Shown here in pieces: positions 31,001-39,741 of a DNA stretch of 64,000 nt (position 1 is its first letter; each line of letters begins with the position of its first letter). Below the pieces are notes generated by a model. It saw nothing but the letters and a program-made list of their open reading frames with translations. It did no database searches and was not told the origin of the DNA. The DNA lies in assembly GCF_004028635.1 (NCBI RefSeq), contig NZ_ML138678.1, forward strand, positions 1 to 64,000. The letters are read 5' to 3'. Both the position numbers and the translations under genes were made by a program. The stretch is from Streptomyces cyaneus (GTDB lineage Bacteria > Actinomycetota > Actinomycetes > Streptomycetales > Streptomycetaceae).

Positions 31001-32762
31001 CCGCCGCCGTGGCCGCATCCGCCGCGCGAGCCGCCGTCAACTCCGCGCGGGACTCGGTCGAGGCAGCCTCACGCGCGTGCTCCGAGGCTCGCCGGGAGGC
31101 CTCGCGCGCGGTGTCCCAGGCGGCGACGGCCGTCTTCTCGGCGTCGCTCGCGGCGAGGGCCGCGCGGGCCGGGTCGGCGTCGGGTGCACTGTCGTCCAGC
31201 CACCCGGCGCGCACGGCCTCGGCGGTCTCCTGCTCGACCTCGGACAGCCGCTGCCGCAGATGCCCCACCTCGCTGCGGGCCCGCTGTGCCTCGGTGGCGG
31301 CGGCGGTGGAGTCCCGGTACGCGGACTCGCTGACCTCCTGGAGCGCGGCGGACCGCTCCTCCCCCTCGTTGGCGAGGGTCTCGGCGCTCTCCGCGGCCGA
31401 GTGCAGGGCCCGTACGAGATCGACGGCGGCCTTGGCGCGAGCGGCGAGCGCGGGGGCCGCGTCCCGCTCGGCCTCCTGGATCGCGGCGGCCACGCGTGCC
31501 ACGCGGTCGGCGGCGGCGCGGTGTCGCAGGGCCGTCTCGGCGGCCTGCCAGGCGGAGTGCAGCGTGCGTGCTTCGGCGAGCTCGCGCTTCTGGGCGGCCG
31601 CCGACTTCTCGGCCGCGGCGAGCGCCAACGAGGCGTGGCGGTAGGCGAGTTCGGCGGCGATCAGGGCGCTGCGCTCGCGCGCCGCCTCGGAGTGGGTGAC
31701 GGCGTACGCGGCGGCGGTGACCCGCTGCGCGAGGTCGCCCGCCCGGACCCGCTCCTGGACACCGCGCGCGGACAGCCGCCGGGCCAGGGTCCGCGTCCGC
31801 CGCTCGGCGCCGGCGTGGATGTCACGCGCGCGTGAGCGTGCGTCGGCGGCTTCGACGATCCGTCCGAGCAGGTCGACGGACCCGGCGGTGAAGTCCCGCT
31901 CGGCGATCAGCTCGGCGCGTCGGCCCAGCTTGTTGCCGAAGCCGCTGACCAGGTCGGCGAGGCCGTCGGTGTCACGCGTGTCCGTCACGGCCCGCAGCAG
32001 CAGGTCGGTGAAGTCGGAGTCCTTCTTGACCGCGAAGAGGCCGGCGGCCTCACCCTCGTCGGCGTTCATCTCCCGCTGGTAGCGGAAGAGCTCGGGGTCG
32101 AGGCCGAGGTCGCCGAGGTGCTCGATCCAGCGGTCGTGGATCTCCTCCCAGTGCACCTCCAGATGCGGATACGCCTTGCCCGCCTCCGTGATGGCGTCCC
32201 GGAAGCCCTTCATGGTGCGGCGGCGCCCCTGCGCCCCCGACTGGCCCTCGACGGGCGGCCGTACGGAGGTGGCCTCGGCGACGGGCAGGTTGTCCAGGCT
32301 CAGCCCGGGCCCCGGGCGGAAGGAGTACCAGGCCTCGGCGAACTTCCGCGGGTCGTTGGAGACCTGGCGCCCGCGCCACTCACTCACCTTGCCGACCACG
32401 ACGCACTCACCGGTGAGCGTGTGCTGCCACTCCAGCGCGACATGCCCGCAGTCGTCGGCGAGCAGGAACTTCCGCAGCACACCGGAGCTGGCGCCGCCGA
32501 GGGTGTTGCGGTGGCCCGGCAGCATCACGGAGAAGATCAGCTTGAGCAGGACCGACTTCCCGCCGCCGTTCTCCAGGAAGAGCACCCCGGCGGGCGCGGG
32601 CCGACGCGGCGGACCGACGGGCTCCTCCTCGAAGAACTCCGCCTGCGTCGGGGCGGGGTCGGGCACGGGCTCGCCGACACCGCGCAGGTCCAGCACGGTG
32701 TCGGCGTAGCGCGCACCGGCCGGTCCGATGGAGTAGAGGCGGACCCGGGACAGCTCGTACAT
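27990..32762 (-). CDS. SMC/MukB-like ATPase of a Wadjet/MksB-type complex (JetC-like)
   Basis: Very large 1590-residue coiled-coil ATPase. The Walker A-type motif LENGGGKSVLLKL is at residues 63-75. Long Ala/Glu/Arg-rich coiled coils cover roughly 280-700 and 860-1330. A compact hinge-like segment (about 730-850) includes LPGWRYLAQAVDP and DGVIITDPDTHA. The ABC signature VFSGGQLLTAAIALY is near 1455 and Walker B LFLDNP near 1490. This head-coil-hinge-coil-head plan is that of SMC, MukB and JetC proteins. It is the third gene after kleisin-like and MukE-like genes, matching jetA-B-C order. DNA loop extrusion or plasmid restriction is inferred. Start ATG 32762 has a weak GAGAG upstream. Confidence 0.82.
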   Translation of the reverse strand: MYELSRVRLYSIGPAGARYADTVLDLRGVGEPVPDPAPTQAEFFEEEPVGPPRRPAPAGVLFLENGGGKSVLLKLIFSVMLPGHRNTLGGASSGVLRKFLLADDCGHVALEWQHTLTGECVVVGKVSEWRGRQVSNDPRKFAEAWYSFRPGPGLSLDNLPVAEATSVRPPVEGQSGAQGRRRTMKGFRDAITEAGKAYPHLEVHWEEIHDRWIEHLGDLGLDPELFRYQREMNADEGEAAGLFAVKKDSDFTDLLLRAVTDTRDTDGLADLVSGFGNKLGRRAELIAERDFTAGSVDLLGRIVEAADARSRARDIHAGAERRTRTLARRLSARGVQERVRAGDLAQRVTAAAYAVTHSEAARERSALIAAELAYRHASLALAAAEKSAAAQKRELAEARTLHSAWQAAETALRHRAAADRVARVAAAIQEAERDAAPALAARAKAAVDLVRALHSAAESAETLANEGEERSAALQEVSESAYRDSTAAATEAQRARSEVGHLRQRLSEVEQETAEAVRAGWLDDSAPDADPARAALAASDAEKTAVAAWDTAREASRRASEHAREAASTESRAELTAARAADAATAAERSYEAEQRLAEALAGEERLAELLSLPSTSGAERAVVPAPRAGGDGESGRAVDAQAGAAAAGDDLRTGSDTASRARTGSAGAGGPADPNASHPLTDGTLTPEELDRFADELRELLDDGVSTAERQLFDLRTAAADDARILGALGDGGLLPPGPDVLATVEFLGEQGIPALPGWRYLAQAVDPTDHARVLAARPELVDGVIITDPDTHARAREVLSDAALLPRSAVAVGTAAALLAPTPAPDSQHGPSPDVFLVPPNPAMHDEHAADEERQALRARATERDEEIRTLAARLGKDRELAARLASWRTGCPAGRLVELAQAAREARAFAEESEAELAEARTVRAEADEAAAEAAQVRDERQEAAQKARRAADALAGLAFRLRERAGWQVKLRELADEATESEARAQTCLERARAADEDRRAAQRAADDARRTARALRAERSEIAGAPDDVPDTGADAPKASLPALREAYRAASQVYEKVGVGADLRAEQARAESDESAARAELDRLSNKVRTRAEQLLQSPDGSDGPSRQAAAARAEELVQLLETRMSSASEQLGRLRGEAERHAPEDGEAHTELSEELQPRDAEHAQALLRTATAELASRTEALTQAREAHAELLEAHRAAEDAAGGFDEIAAMLRDLLREHTLEEEQEETEPYPGSLDEARQSAAEARRSLRGCAADLSAAEGAVREASDVLVRHANSTRYEQVRTPARQQIRELPASALPEHAQKWADAFAPRLRVLTDELAQLERNRDSIVDRLRGLVESALATLRSAQRLSRLPEGLGEWSGQEFLRIRFEEPDQATLTERLGEVIDEATRAAVKKNSDLRRDGMSLLLRGVAAALQPKGVAVEILKPDAVLRAERVPVGQMGDVFSGGQLLTAAIALYCTMAALRSNDRGRDKHRHAGTLFLDNPIGRANATYLLELQRAVSDALGVQLLYTTGLFDTTALAEFPLVIRLRNDADLRAGLKYISVEEHLRPGLPQQPQAGEAGHSEITATRMFKRPAPTT

Positions 32763-32828
32763 GGCGGACTCTCGTAAGTCTTCGTCAGATCAGGGAAGTT
32801 CGGGGGCGGGGAGCGAGGGGCGACGGCG

Positions 32829-33710
32829 TCAGGCGGAGTGGAACGGCAGCCCGGCGTCGGCCACCAGCTCCAGGTCGTCCGTGTCCTCGGCGGGCAGCAG
32901 GCTCGGCGTGCCGTCGGTGACCGGGACCACGCCCAGCTCCAGCAGCTCGGCCATGGCGGCAGTGCCCGCCATGTCACGCACCTGGAGCTGGTAACGAGCC
33001 GTCGTGCGGTACGTGCCGCCGTTGTCGTCGCCGGTGCGCTGCAGGAACCCGGAGTCGGTGAGGAAGGCGGCCGCCTTGCCGACGATGCCGGTGGTCGAAC
33101 CGGCGAGTCTGCGCGCGTCCTTGGTGGCGCCGGTCGCGCTGCGTCTCACCCAGATCCGCCAGGCGGCCTCCAGCCCGGGGGCGTCCGTCGCCGGATCGGT
33201 GTTCTCGCCCTGCTCCTCGGCACGCTCCTCCAGCCGTCGGCAGGCCTGGCGTACGAAGGCGTCGACGCCGTTGACCGTCACGCGCCCGATGTAGCCGTCG
33301 TCGGCCAGGTCCTCGGGCCGCGGGAACGCCATGGCGGCGATGGCGAGATGGGCCAGCCCGTGCAGGAAGCGGTCGCTGCCGTCGGCGGACGTACGACGTG
33401 CGTAGTCGCCCATGCGGACGGCGAACACGGAGTCCTCGGCGGCCGTCACGGCCATCCCTGCGCGCGGGGACACCTCCAGCACGACCAGCCCCAGCCCGGC
33501 GGCCACGGCGTCCGCGAGCCGTGCGAACGGGGGATCCTCCCGGTATCGCCGCAGCAGCTCCGTGTACTCCTGATCCCGCGCGGGCTGCAACTTGGGCTGC
33601 AGCCCGAAGGCGACCAGCCGAGCCGCGTCGGCGGCATCGGCGGGGGTGACGGCGGCGGTCGCCGACGGGGCGGCGGCCTCCGGCTCACTCCGATCGACGT
33701 GCTCGGTCAC
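32829..33710 (-). CDS. MukE/JetB-like accessory subunit (predicted)
   Basis: A 293-residue soluble protein between a kleisin-like gene and an SMC-like gene. It has an acidic, Ala-rich N-terminus. Helical segments such as ARLADAVAAGLGLVVLEVS are followed by a winged-helix-like end (GIVGKAAAFLTDSGFLQR, then a strand pair TYRTTARYQLQVRDMA). This fits the tandem winged-helix KITE subunits MukE, MksE and JetB. The call rests on size, position and fold impression, not a clear motif. The GTG at 33710 follows AAGGAG. The next gene starts 66 bases downstream. Confidence 0.6.
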   Translation of the reverse strand: MTEHVDRSEPEAAAPSATAAVTPADAADAARLVAFGLQPKLQPARDQEYTELLRRYREDPPFARLADAVAAGLGLVVLEVSPRAGMAVTAAEDSVFAVRMGDYARRTSADGSDRFLHGLAHLAIAAMAFPRPEDLADDGYIGRVTVNGVDAFVRQACRRLEERAEEQGENTDPATDAPGLEAAWRIWVRRSATGATKDARRLAGSTTGIVGKAAAFLTDSGFLQRTGDDNGGTYRTTARYQLQVRDMAGTAAMAELLELGVVPVTDGTPSLLPAEDTDDLELVADAGLPFHSA

Positions 33711-33762
33711 GGCTTCGGCTCCTTGGTGGGGTGTTGCTCATACGTACGGTTCTCGGCGCGGC

Positions 33763-35319
33763 TCATGCTGCTTCCGTTCTGCCGGCGGCCATCCCCGCCG
33801 CATCCAGCAGAGCCGTCCCCACGATCAGGTCGGCCCCGCCGAACTCGGGATCGTCCAGCTCCGTCCCGTCGTCCACGGCGAAGAGCAGCTTCTCCTCGCC
33901 CTGGCGATAAGCCGTGCCGACCGGCGGGCTGGCTGCATGAACTGCCAACAAGGCGACCAGGTACGGCAGATCAGGGTCCTGGCGCCGCGCCTGGGCCAAC
34001 AGCCCGGACAGCCGCCGCGGAGCATCCGCCGGCAGATCCAGCAACTCCATCGCGGCCGCCAGCTGCTCCTCGCTGAACCGGCTGTCGTCCGGCGTCGCGA
34101 TGAGGTCGGGCTCGGGCATCTCGGCGCCCAGGTGCTCCCGCTCCACGGGCGGCGTCAGCAGTATGTCGACGAGATCGGCGACCCGCACGGACACCGGCGT
34201 ACGCATGCCCGTACCGCGCGCGAAGAAGGCGTCCGTGACCCGGACGGACTGCTCCAGGGGCAACGGCAGGACAGGAGCCAGGAGGTGCCCGTACAGGTCT
34301 GTCCCCGACGTCGTCATGGGCGCCGCGAAGGCCTGCCGGTCCTGCTCGGCGCGGAACAGCGGCCCGGCCTCCAGCAGCCGGGACTGCAGCTGCGTGTGCC
34401 GTCGGATGCAGTCCTTGACGATGTCGACGAGCTCGGCGGCGCGGCGCTTGTGCTCCGGGTCCTCGGTCTCGTCGCGTGCCTTGCGGATGTTGGTGAGGAT
34501 CGCGTTCTCATGGCGGTACCGGTCGGCGACGTGGTCGAGTGCCTCGGCGATCATGTCCGGTACGGCGTTCAGCCAGTCGACCGCGCGGACGTTGCGCCGG
34601 GTCGCGTCCAGAGCCCTGCGGAGCGTCTCCGAGTACTGCACGGTCCGGTAGCGGGCCTGCTCGGCGGCCAGCTGCGCGTCGGCGAGCCGGCCGCGGTTGA
34701 TCAGCACCTCCAGCTTGACCTCGGCGGCGATCTGCGCGCTGGTGACGTCGGTGTCGAGGGCGCCGACGAGAACGTTGACCGCCTCGTCCGTCGTACGGAG
34801 ATACACCGTCCCTCCCGGGCCGGGCACCTCCTCGATCAGCTTGAAGTCGTAGTCACGGCGGACATAGCTGCCGTCCGACGCGAACGTGCCGTATACGGCC
34901 CGGAAGCCTCGGTCCACACTCCCGACGTTGATCAGGTTCTCGAGGACCCAGCGGGCCACGCGCTCGTGCTCGGCGACGGGGCGCTGCGGGGCCTGGGCGG
35001 CGATGCGCGGGATGAGGCGGGCGACGATCTGGTCGTGGTCGGCGCCCGTGTCGAAGTCCATGTTGAGTGTGACCAGGTCGATGGCGGCGAGTGCCACCTC
35101 CGCCATGCCGTACACCGAGTACTCGCCCGCGAGGTTGGCCTTGCGCGCGTCGAGGTCGTGCAGCGGCGCGGTGCAGGCGAGCGCGCGCAGCCGCCGCGCC
35201 AGCCCCTCGTCGGCGGCCGGGCCCGGAGCTGGGCGCGGCCCCGCGCTGAGCTGGGGCGGAACACGGTCCGTCGATGCAGGCGAAGTCACGGTGCACAGAC
35301 TAGGTCCTGGGTCTGACAT
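33763..35319 (-). CDS. Kleisin-like (MukF/JetA-like) subunit (predicted)
   Basis: First gene of the SMC-like operon, 518 residues. After a Pro-rich leader, a winged-helix-like region (DLDARKANLAGEYSVYGMAEV, LINVGSVDRGFRAVYGTF) precedes a long helical bundle (about 200-340). A beta-rich C-terminal part follows, with VSVRVADLVDILLTPP. This is the arrangement of MukF/MksF/JetA kleisins. The start is uncertain: ATG 35319 has no ribosome-binding site and may be leaderless; GTG 35289 is an alternative. A GntR regulator gene ends 52 bases upstream on the same strand. No JetD/MksG nuclease gene adjoins. Confidence 0.62.
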   Translation of the reverse strand: MSDPGPSLCTVTSPASTDRVPPQLSAGPRPAPGPAADEGLARRLRALACTAPLHDLDARKANLAGEYSVYGMAEVALAAIDLVTLNMDFDTGADHDQIVARLIPRIAAQAPQRPVAEHERVARWVLENLINVGSVDRGFRAVYGTFASDGSYVRRDYDFKLIEEVPGPGGTVYLRTTDEAVNVLVGALDTDVTSAQIAAEVKLEVLINRGRLADAQLAAEQARYRTVQYSETLRRALDATRRNVRAVDWLNAVPDMIAEALDHVADRYRHENAILTNIRKARDETEDPEHKRRAAELVDIVKDCIRRHTQLQSRLLEAGPLFRAEQDRQAFAAPMTTSGTDLYGHLLAPVLPLPLEQSVRVTDAFFARGTGMRTPVSVRVADLVDILLTPPVEREHLGAEMPEPDLIATPDDSRFSEEQLAAAMELLDLPADAPRRLSGLLAQARRQDPDLPYLVALLAVHAASPPVGTAYRQGEEKLLFAVDDGTELDDPEFGGADLIVGTALLDAAGMAAGRTEAA

Positions 35320-35371
35320 CGACCCAAACGAACGCGTTGCGCCGGGGAAGCCGGAATTGCAGGTCGTGCGG

Positions 35372-36064
35372 CTACGGGGCGCTCACCCGCCGCCGGTAGA
35401 CCTCCACGACCCGCTCCAGCGAGTCGTCGAGATAGACCGCGAGCACCTTCTCGGCCTCACCCTTGTCGCCCGCCTCCAAGGCCCGGAGGATCTCCCGGTT
35501 GCGCGCGAGGTATGGCTCGTGCAACCGCTGCGGATCGTCGACGACGTGGAAGGCCAGACGTAGCTCCGCGAAGACGCTGCGCATCAGCTCGTCGGTACGG
35601 GCGCTCCCGGCGAGGGAGACCAGCTCCCGGTGGAAGTGGATGTTGGCCGTCCCCAGCCCTTTCCAGTCACCTTCGCGCACCGCGCGCTGCCCTTCGGCGA
35701 CGGCTTGCGCGGGACCCTCCAAGGGGTACGGCGGCTCGCCGAGCCCGCGGACGACGGCGCATTCGACGAGCCGCCGGGTGCGGTAGATGTCCTCGACGTC
35801 CTCCACCGTCAGGACCCGTACGAACACGCCCCGGTTCAGCTCGTGGACGAGCAGCCGTTCGTGGGTGAGCAGCCGGAACGCTTCGCGCAGTGTGTTGCGG
35901 GACACACCGAGCGCCCCTCCGATGCTGTCCTCCGACAGCCGGGTGCCGGGCGGGAAGAAGCCCTCGGCGATGCGGCTTCTGAGGATGTCCGAGACCCGCT
36001 CCGCCGTGCTCGTGCGCCCCAGGAGGGCACGGTCGTCGGCCAGTCCGCCCAGCTGCTCTGCCAT
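35372..36064 (-). CDS. GntR-family (FadR/FCD subfamily) transcriptional regulator
   Basis: A 230-residue repressor: N-terminal winged helix (GTRLSEDSIGGALGVSRNT, LREAFRLLTHERLL) and a C-terminal FCD helical ligand domain with metal-binding histidines (HFHRELVSLAGS). It is transcribed divergently from the MFS-DUF1445-pxpABC operon, with a perfect palindrome between the two starts. It therefore probably represses that operon and itself, responding to an organic acid or 5-oxoproline (inference). Confidence 0.92.
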   Translation of the reverse strand: MAEQLGGLADDRALLGRTSTAERVSDILRSRIAEGFFPPGTRLSEDSIGGALGVSRNTLREAFRLLTHERLLVHELNRGVFVRVLTVEDVEDIYRTRRLVECAVVRGLGEPPYPLEGPAQAVAEGQRAVREGDWKGLGTANIHFHRELVSLAGSARTDELMRSVFAELRLAFHVVDDPQRLHEPYLARNREILRALEAGDKGEAEKVLAVYLDDSLERVVEVYRRRVSAP

Positions 36065-36112
36065 GCCCGGAATTCAACCGCAGACACGAGAACGAAACAA
36101 CACGGGTATTGA

Positions 36113-36131
36113 AGGATCGTTCAACGATCCT
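36113..36131. promoter_or_regulatory. Palindromic operator between GntR and the MFS-pxp operon
   Basis: AGGATCGTTCAACGATCCT is a perfect palindrome: two 9-base arms around one central C. It stands 49 bases from the regulator start and 64 bases before the MFS start. Its form fits GntR/FCD operators. The regulator encoded alongside is the obvious candidate to bind it. Confidence 0.8.
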
Positions 36132-36194
36132 CTACCTTACTGCTCACCGTTCAGCTCAGTTCCGCACCCTCCGTCCCCCCTCTGCGAGGTGCCC

Positions 36195-37493
36195 ATGAGC
36201 ACGACCCCTCCACCGCAGGCTCTGACAGACGCCCACCCCACCACTGACGAACGCGCCGCCGACGACGGCGCGTTCGCATGGCTGCGCGCACTGGGACCGC
36301 GCGGCCGCCGCGCCTTCGCGGGCGCTTTCGGTGGGTATGCCCTGGATTCGTACGACTACTTCACCCTGCCGCTGAGCATGGTGGCGCTGGCCGCGTACTT
36401 CGGCCTGGACAGTGGCCAGACCGGCCTCTTCACCACCGTCACGCTCGTGGTCTCCGCGATCGGCGGTGCCCTCGCAGGCGTGCTGGCCGACCGGATCGGC
36501 CGGGTCAAGGCGCTGATGATCACCGTGATCACCTACGCGGTCTTCACCGTCGCCTGCGGTTTCGCGCCCAACTACGAGACGCTGCTGGTCTTCCGTGCCC
36601 TCCAGGGTCTCGGCTTCGGCGGCGAGTGGGCGGTCGGCGCGATCCTGGTCGCCGAGTACGCGAGCGCCAAGCACCGGGGGCGCACGCTCGGCGCGATCCA
36701 GAGCTCGTGGGCCGTCGGCTGGGCGCTGGCCGCGATCATGTACACCCTGGTCTTCTCGCTCGCCGACGACGATCTGGCCTGGCGCGTGATGTTCTGGACC
36801 GGCGCTCTGCCCGCGTTGCTCGTCATCTGGATGCGGCGCCGGGTGCACGACGCCCCCGAGGCGGTGGCCGTCCGCGAACAGAGCGCCGAGAAAGGCTCCT
36901 TCACCGCGATCTTCAAGCCCGGCCTGCTGCGTACGACGATCTTCGCGGGGCTGCTTTCCACCGGCGTCCAGGGCGGCTACTACACCCTCGCCACCTGGGT
37001 GCCGACCTATCTGAAGACCGAGCGCGAGCTGTCGGTGGTCGGCACCGGCGGCTATCTGACGTTCCTGATCTCGGGTGCCTTCATCGGCTACCTGACCGGC
37101 GGTTACCTCACCGACCGGCTGGGTCGGCGGCGCAACATCTGGCTCTTCGCGCTGCTGTCGGCGGCCTGCATCCTGGCGTACGCGAATATCCCGGACGGCG
37201 CCAACACCCTGCTCCTGGTGCTCGGTTTCCCGCTCGGGTTCTGCATGTCGGCGATCTTCAGCGGCTTCGGGTCCTACCTGAGCGAGCTGTACCCGACGGC
37301 GGTGCGCGGCACGGGACAGGGCTTCACGTACAACACCGGCCGCGCGGTGGGCGCCGTCTTCCCCACCACGGTCGGCTTCCTGGCCGACAGCTGGGGCGTG
37401 GGCGGCGCGCTGGTCTTCGGCGCGATCGGTTACGGCATCGCCGCGCTGGCCCTGCTCGGGCTGCCGGAGACGCGCGGGAAGGAGCTGGTGTGA
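36195..37493 (+). CDS. MFS metabolite:proton symporter
   Basis: A 432-residue major facilitator transporter with about 12 helices. The loop 2-3 signature [13 protein letters not shown] is intact, as are [18 protein letters not shown] and the loop 8-9 copy [14 protein letters not shown]. These patterns match the sialate/aromatic acid/metabolite symporter group. As first gene of an operon with 5-oxoprolinase subunits, a carboxylate such as 5-oxoproline or a related lactam acid is the likely cargo (inference). The ATG at 36195 is preceded by GAGGTGCCC. Confidence 0.92.
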   Translation: MSTTPPPQALTDAHPTTDERAADDGAFAWLRALGPRGRRAFAGAFGGYALDSYDYFTLPLSMVALAAYFGLDSGQTGLFTTVTLVVSAIGGALAGVLADRIGRVKALMITVITYAVFTVACGFAPNYETLLVFRALQGLGFGGEWAVGAILVAEYASAKHRGRTLGAIQSSWAVGWALAAIMYTLVFSLADDDLAWRVMFWTGALPALLVIWMRRRVHDAPEAVAVREQSAEKGSFTAIFKPGLLRTTIFAGLLSTGVQGGYYTLATWVPTYLKTERELSVVGTGGYLTFLISGAFIGYLTGGYLTDRLGRRRNIWLFALLSAACILAYANIPDGANTLLLVLGFPLGFCMSAIFSGFGSYLSELYPTAVRGTGQGFTYNTGRAVGAVFPTTVGFLADSWGVGGALVFGAIGYGIAALALLGLPETRGKELV

Positions 37494-38338
37494 ACCGTTC
37501 GCAGGACCGCGCGCTCACCCTCGTGACCGAAGACCGCCCGCTCACCCTCGTCGACGAGCACGCGCACGCGTGGAGCCCGAAAACCGCGCGCGCCCGCTTC
37601 CGGGAGGGCCTCACGGGCCCCACGGCCGGGGTCGCGGCGGGCCACACCCAGGTCAACCTGATCTCGGTGCCCGCCGACTGGGCGTACGACATGCTGCTGT
37701 TCTGCCAGCGCAATCCCAAGCCGTGCCCGGTGCTCGACGTCACGGACGCCGGTTCCTGGTCCACCGTTCTCGCCGACGGCGCCGACCTGCGCACCGATCT
37801 GCCGCGCTACCGGGTGTGGCGGGACGGCGAGTTGGTGGAGGAGCCGACGGATGTGCGAGCGCACTGGCGCGGCGACCTGGTGTCGTTCCTGATCGGCTGC
37901 AGCTTCACCTTCGAGTGGGCGCTGACCGAGGCGGGCGTCCCGATCCGCCACATCGAGCAGGGCCGCAACGTCCCCATGTACGTGACCAGCCGCCAGTGCC
38001 GACCGGCGGGGCGGCTGCACGGCCCGATGGTGGTGTCCATGCGCCCGGTGCCGCCGCAGCACCTGGCCGCGGCGCTCCGGGAGACCGGCCTCCTCCCGGC
38101 GGTGCACGGCAGCCCCGTGCACTGCGGCGAGCCCTCGGCGCTGGGCATCACGGATCTCGGCCGCCCCGACTTCGGCGATCCGGTGGACGCCGAACCGGAC
38201 GACATCCCGTTGTTCTGGGCCTGCGGAGTGACCCCGCAGGCCGCCGTGATGGCCTCGCGCCCGCCGTTCGCCATCACGCACGCACCGGGCCAGATGTTCC
38301 TCACCGACGCGCGCGACGAGCAGTACCGCATCGCTTGA
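37490..38338 (+). CDS. DUF1445 family putative hydro-lyase
   Basis: A 282-residue protein of the DUF1445/D-glutamate-cyclase-like family. Recognisable stretches are [34 protein letters not shown] and [11 protein letters not shown]. In other bacteria members sit beside pxpABC genes, and a mitochondrial relative (DGLUCY) interconverts D-glutamate and 5-oxo-D-proline. That makes formation or release of 5-oxoproline a sensible role here. The GTG at 37490 overlaps the MFS stop and follows GGAAGGAG, so it is coupled. Confidence 0.88.
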   Translation: MNRSQDRALTLVTEDRPLTLVDEHAHAWSPKTARARFREGLTGPTAGVAAGHTQVNLISVPADWAYDMLLFCQRNPKPCPVLDVTDAGSWSTVLADGADLRTDLPRYRVWRDGELVEEPTDVRAHWRGDLVSFLIGCSFTFEWALTEAGVPIRHIEQGRNVPMYVTSRQCRPAGRLHGPMVVSMRPVPPQHLAAALRETGLLPAVHGSPVHCGEPSALGITDLGRPDFGDPVDAEPDDIPLFWACGVTPQAAVMASRPPFAITHAPGQMFLTDARDEQYRIA

Positions 38339-38368
38339 AAGCGCCTGACACGAGAGACAGAAGGATCC

Positions 38369-39127
38369 ATGAGCTCGATCGATCTCAACGCCGACCTGGG
38401 CGAAGGCTTCGGCCGCTGGCAGCTCACCGACGACGAACGGCTGCTGTCCGTCGTCACCAGCGCCAACGTCGCCTGCGGCTTCCACGCCGGGGACGCGGCC
38501 ACCATGCGGCGCGTGTGCGAGCAGGCGGCCGAGCGCGGGGTGCGGATCGGCGCCCAGGTGTCCTACCGGGACCTGGCGGGGTTCGGGCGGCGCGCGATGG
38601 ACGTGCCGCCCGCCGAGCTGGCGGCCGAAGTGGCTTACCAGATCGGCGCCCTGGAGGTCTTCGCGCGAGCGGCGGGCACGCGCGTGTCGTACGTCAAACC
38701 GCACGGTGCGCTCTACAACCGCGTCGTGCACGACGAGGAGCAGGCCGGCGCGGTCGTCGACGGCGTGCTCCTCGCGGACGCCACGCTTCCCGTGCTCGGC
38801 CTGCCCGGCTCTCGGCTGCTGGAGCTGGCCGCCAAGGCCGGACTTCCAACCGTCACGGAGGCGTTCGCGGACCGCGCGTACACCGACCAGGGCACGCTCG
38901 TGCCGCGCGGCCAGGACGGCGCCGTGGTCACCGACCCGGAGGCCGTCGTGGAGCGCTCGGTGGGCCTGGCCCGCTCGGGCGTGGTCACCTCCCGCGCCGG
39001 GACGCAGATCGAGGTACGCGCGCGTTCCCTGTGCCTGCACGGAGACACGCCCGGCGCCGTCGAGCTGGCCCGCCGGGTGCGGGCGCGGCTGGAGGAGTCG
39101 GGTGTCCGGGTGGAGGCCTTCGTATGA
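38369..39127 (+). CDS. pxpA: 5-oxoprolinase subunit A (LamB/YcsF family)
   Basis: First subunit of the prokaryotic ATP-dependent 5-oxoprolinase PxpABC, which opens 5-oxoproline to glutamate. The 252-residue protein has the family start DLNADLGEGFGRW, then NVACGFHAGD and VSYVKPHGALYN, all LamB/YcsF signatures. The ATG at 38369 follows AGAAGGA. The stop overlaps the pxpB start as ATGA. Confidence 0.94.
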   Translation: MSSIDLNADLGEGFGRWQLTDDERLLSVVTSANVACGFHAGDAATMRRVCEQAAERGVRIGAQVSYRDLAGFGRRAMDVPPAELAAEVAYQIGALEVFARAAGTRVSYVKPHGALYNRVVHDEEQAGAVVDGVLLADATLPVLGLPGSRLLELAAKAGLPTVTEAFADRAYTDQGTLVPRGQDGAVVTDPEAVVERSVGLARSGVVTSRAGTQIEVRARSLCLHGDTPGAVELARRVRARLEESGVRVEAFV

Positions 39128-39741
39128 GGGCGCTGCCCGTCGGCGACGACGCCCTGCTCGTCGAGGTGGCCTCGGGCGAGGAGGCCCAGGCACTGCACGC
39201 GGAGCTGCTTCGGCGCCGTACCGAGGGCTCGTTGTCGGTCCGCGAGATCGTCCCCGCGGCCCGGACCGTGCTGCTCGACGGCCTCACGGACCCGGCCCGC
39301 CTGGCCTCCGAACTGACCAGCGCCGAAGTCCCGCCCGCTCCCCCGCACGCGCGTGACGTCGTCGAACTCCCGGTCCGCTACGACGGCCCGGACCTGGCCG
39401 AGGTCGCCGCGCACTGGGGCGTCAGCCCGCACGAGGTGACCCGGATCCACGCGGGCACCGAATTCAGCGTCGCATTCTGCGGTTTCGCCCCCGGGTTCGG
39501 CTATCTCACCGGCCTGCCGCCGCGCTACGACGTCCCGCGCCGGGCCACTCCGCGAACGGCCGTACCGGCAGGTGCGGTGGCGCTGGCGGGCCCGTACACG
39601 GGCGTGTACCCGCGTTCGTCGCCGGGTGGCTGGCAGCTGATCGGCACCACGGACACCGTGCTGTGGGACCACACGCGCGTGCCGGCCGCGTTGCTGTCAC
39701 CGGGCACGCGCGTGCGCTTCGTTCCGGTGGGGAGCTCATGA
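39124..39741 (+). CDS. pxpB: 5-oxoprolinase subunit B (KipI/allophanate hydrolase C1)
   Basis: A 205-residue KipI-type subunit. It has LPVRYDGPDLAEVAAHWGVS, the family signature FCGFAPGFGYLTGLP, and PAGAVALAGPYTGVYPRSSPG. It forms a complex with PxpC. The start overlaps the pxpA stop and the stop overlaps the pxpC start, so the three subunits should be made together. Confidence 0.94.
   Translation: MRALPVGDDALLVEVASGEEAQALHAELLRRRTEGSLSVREIVPAARTVLLDGLTDPARLASELTSAEVPPAPPHARDVVELPVRYDGPDLAEVAAHWGVSPHEVTRIHAGTEFSVAFCGFAPGFGYLTGLPPRYDVPRRATPRTAVPAGAVALAGPYTGVYPRSSPGGWQLIGTTDTVLWDHTRVPAALLSPGTRVRFVPVGSS

Noticed and set aside
37570..39741. Apparent 723-residue plus-strand protein
   Set aside because: Only its last 205 codons (pxpB) are real; the earlier part runs out of frame through DUF1445 and pxpA.
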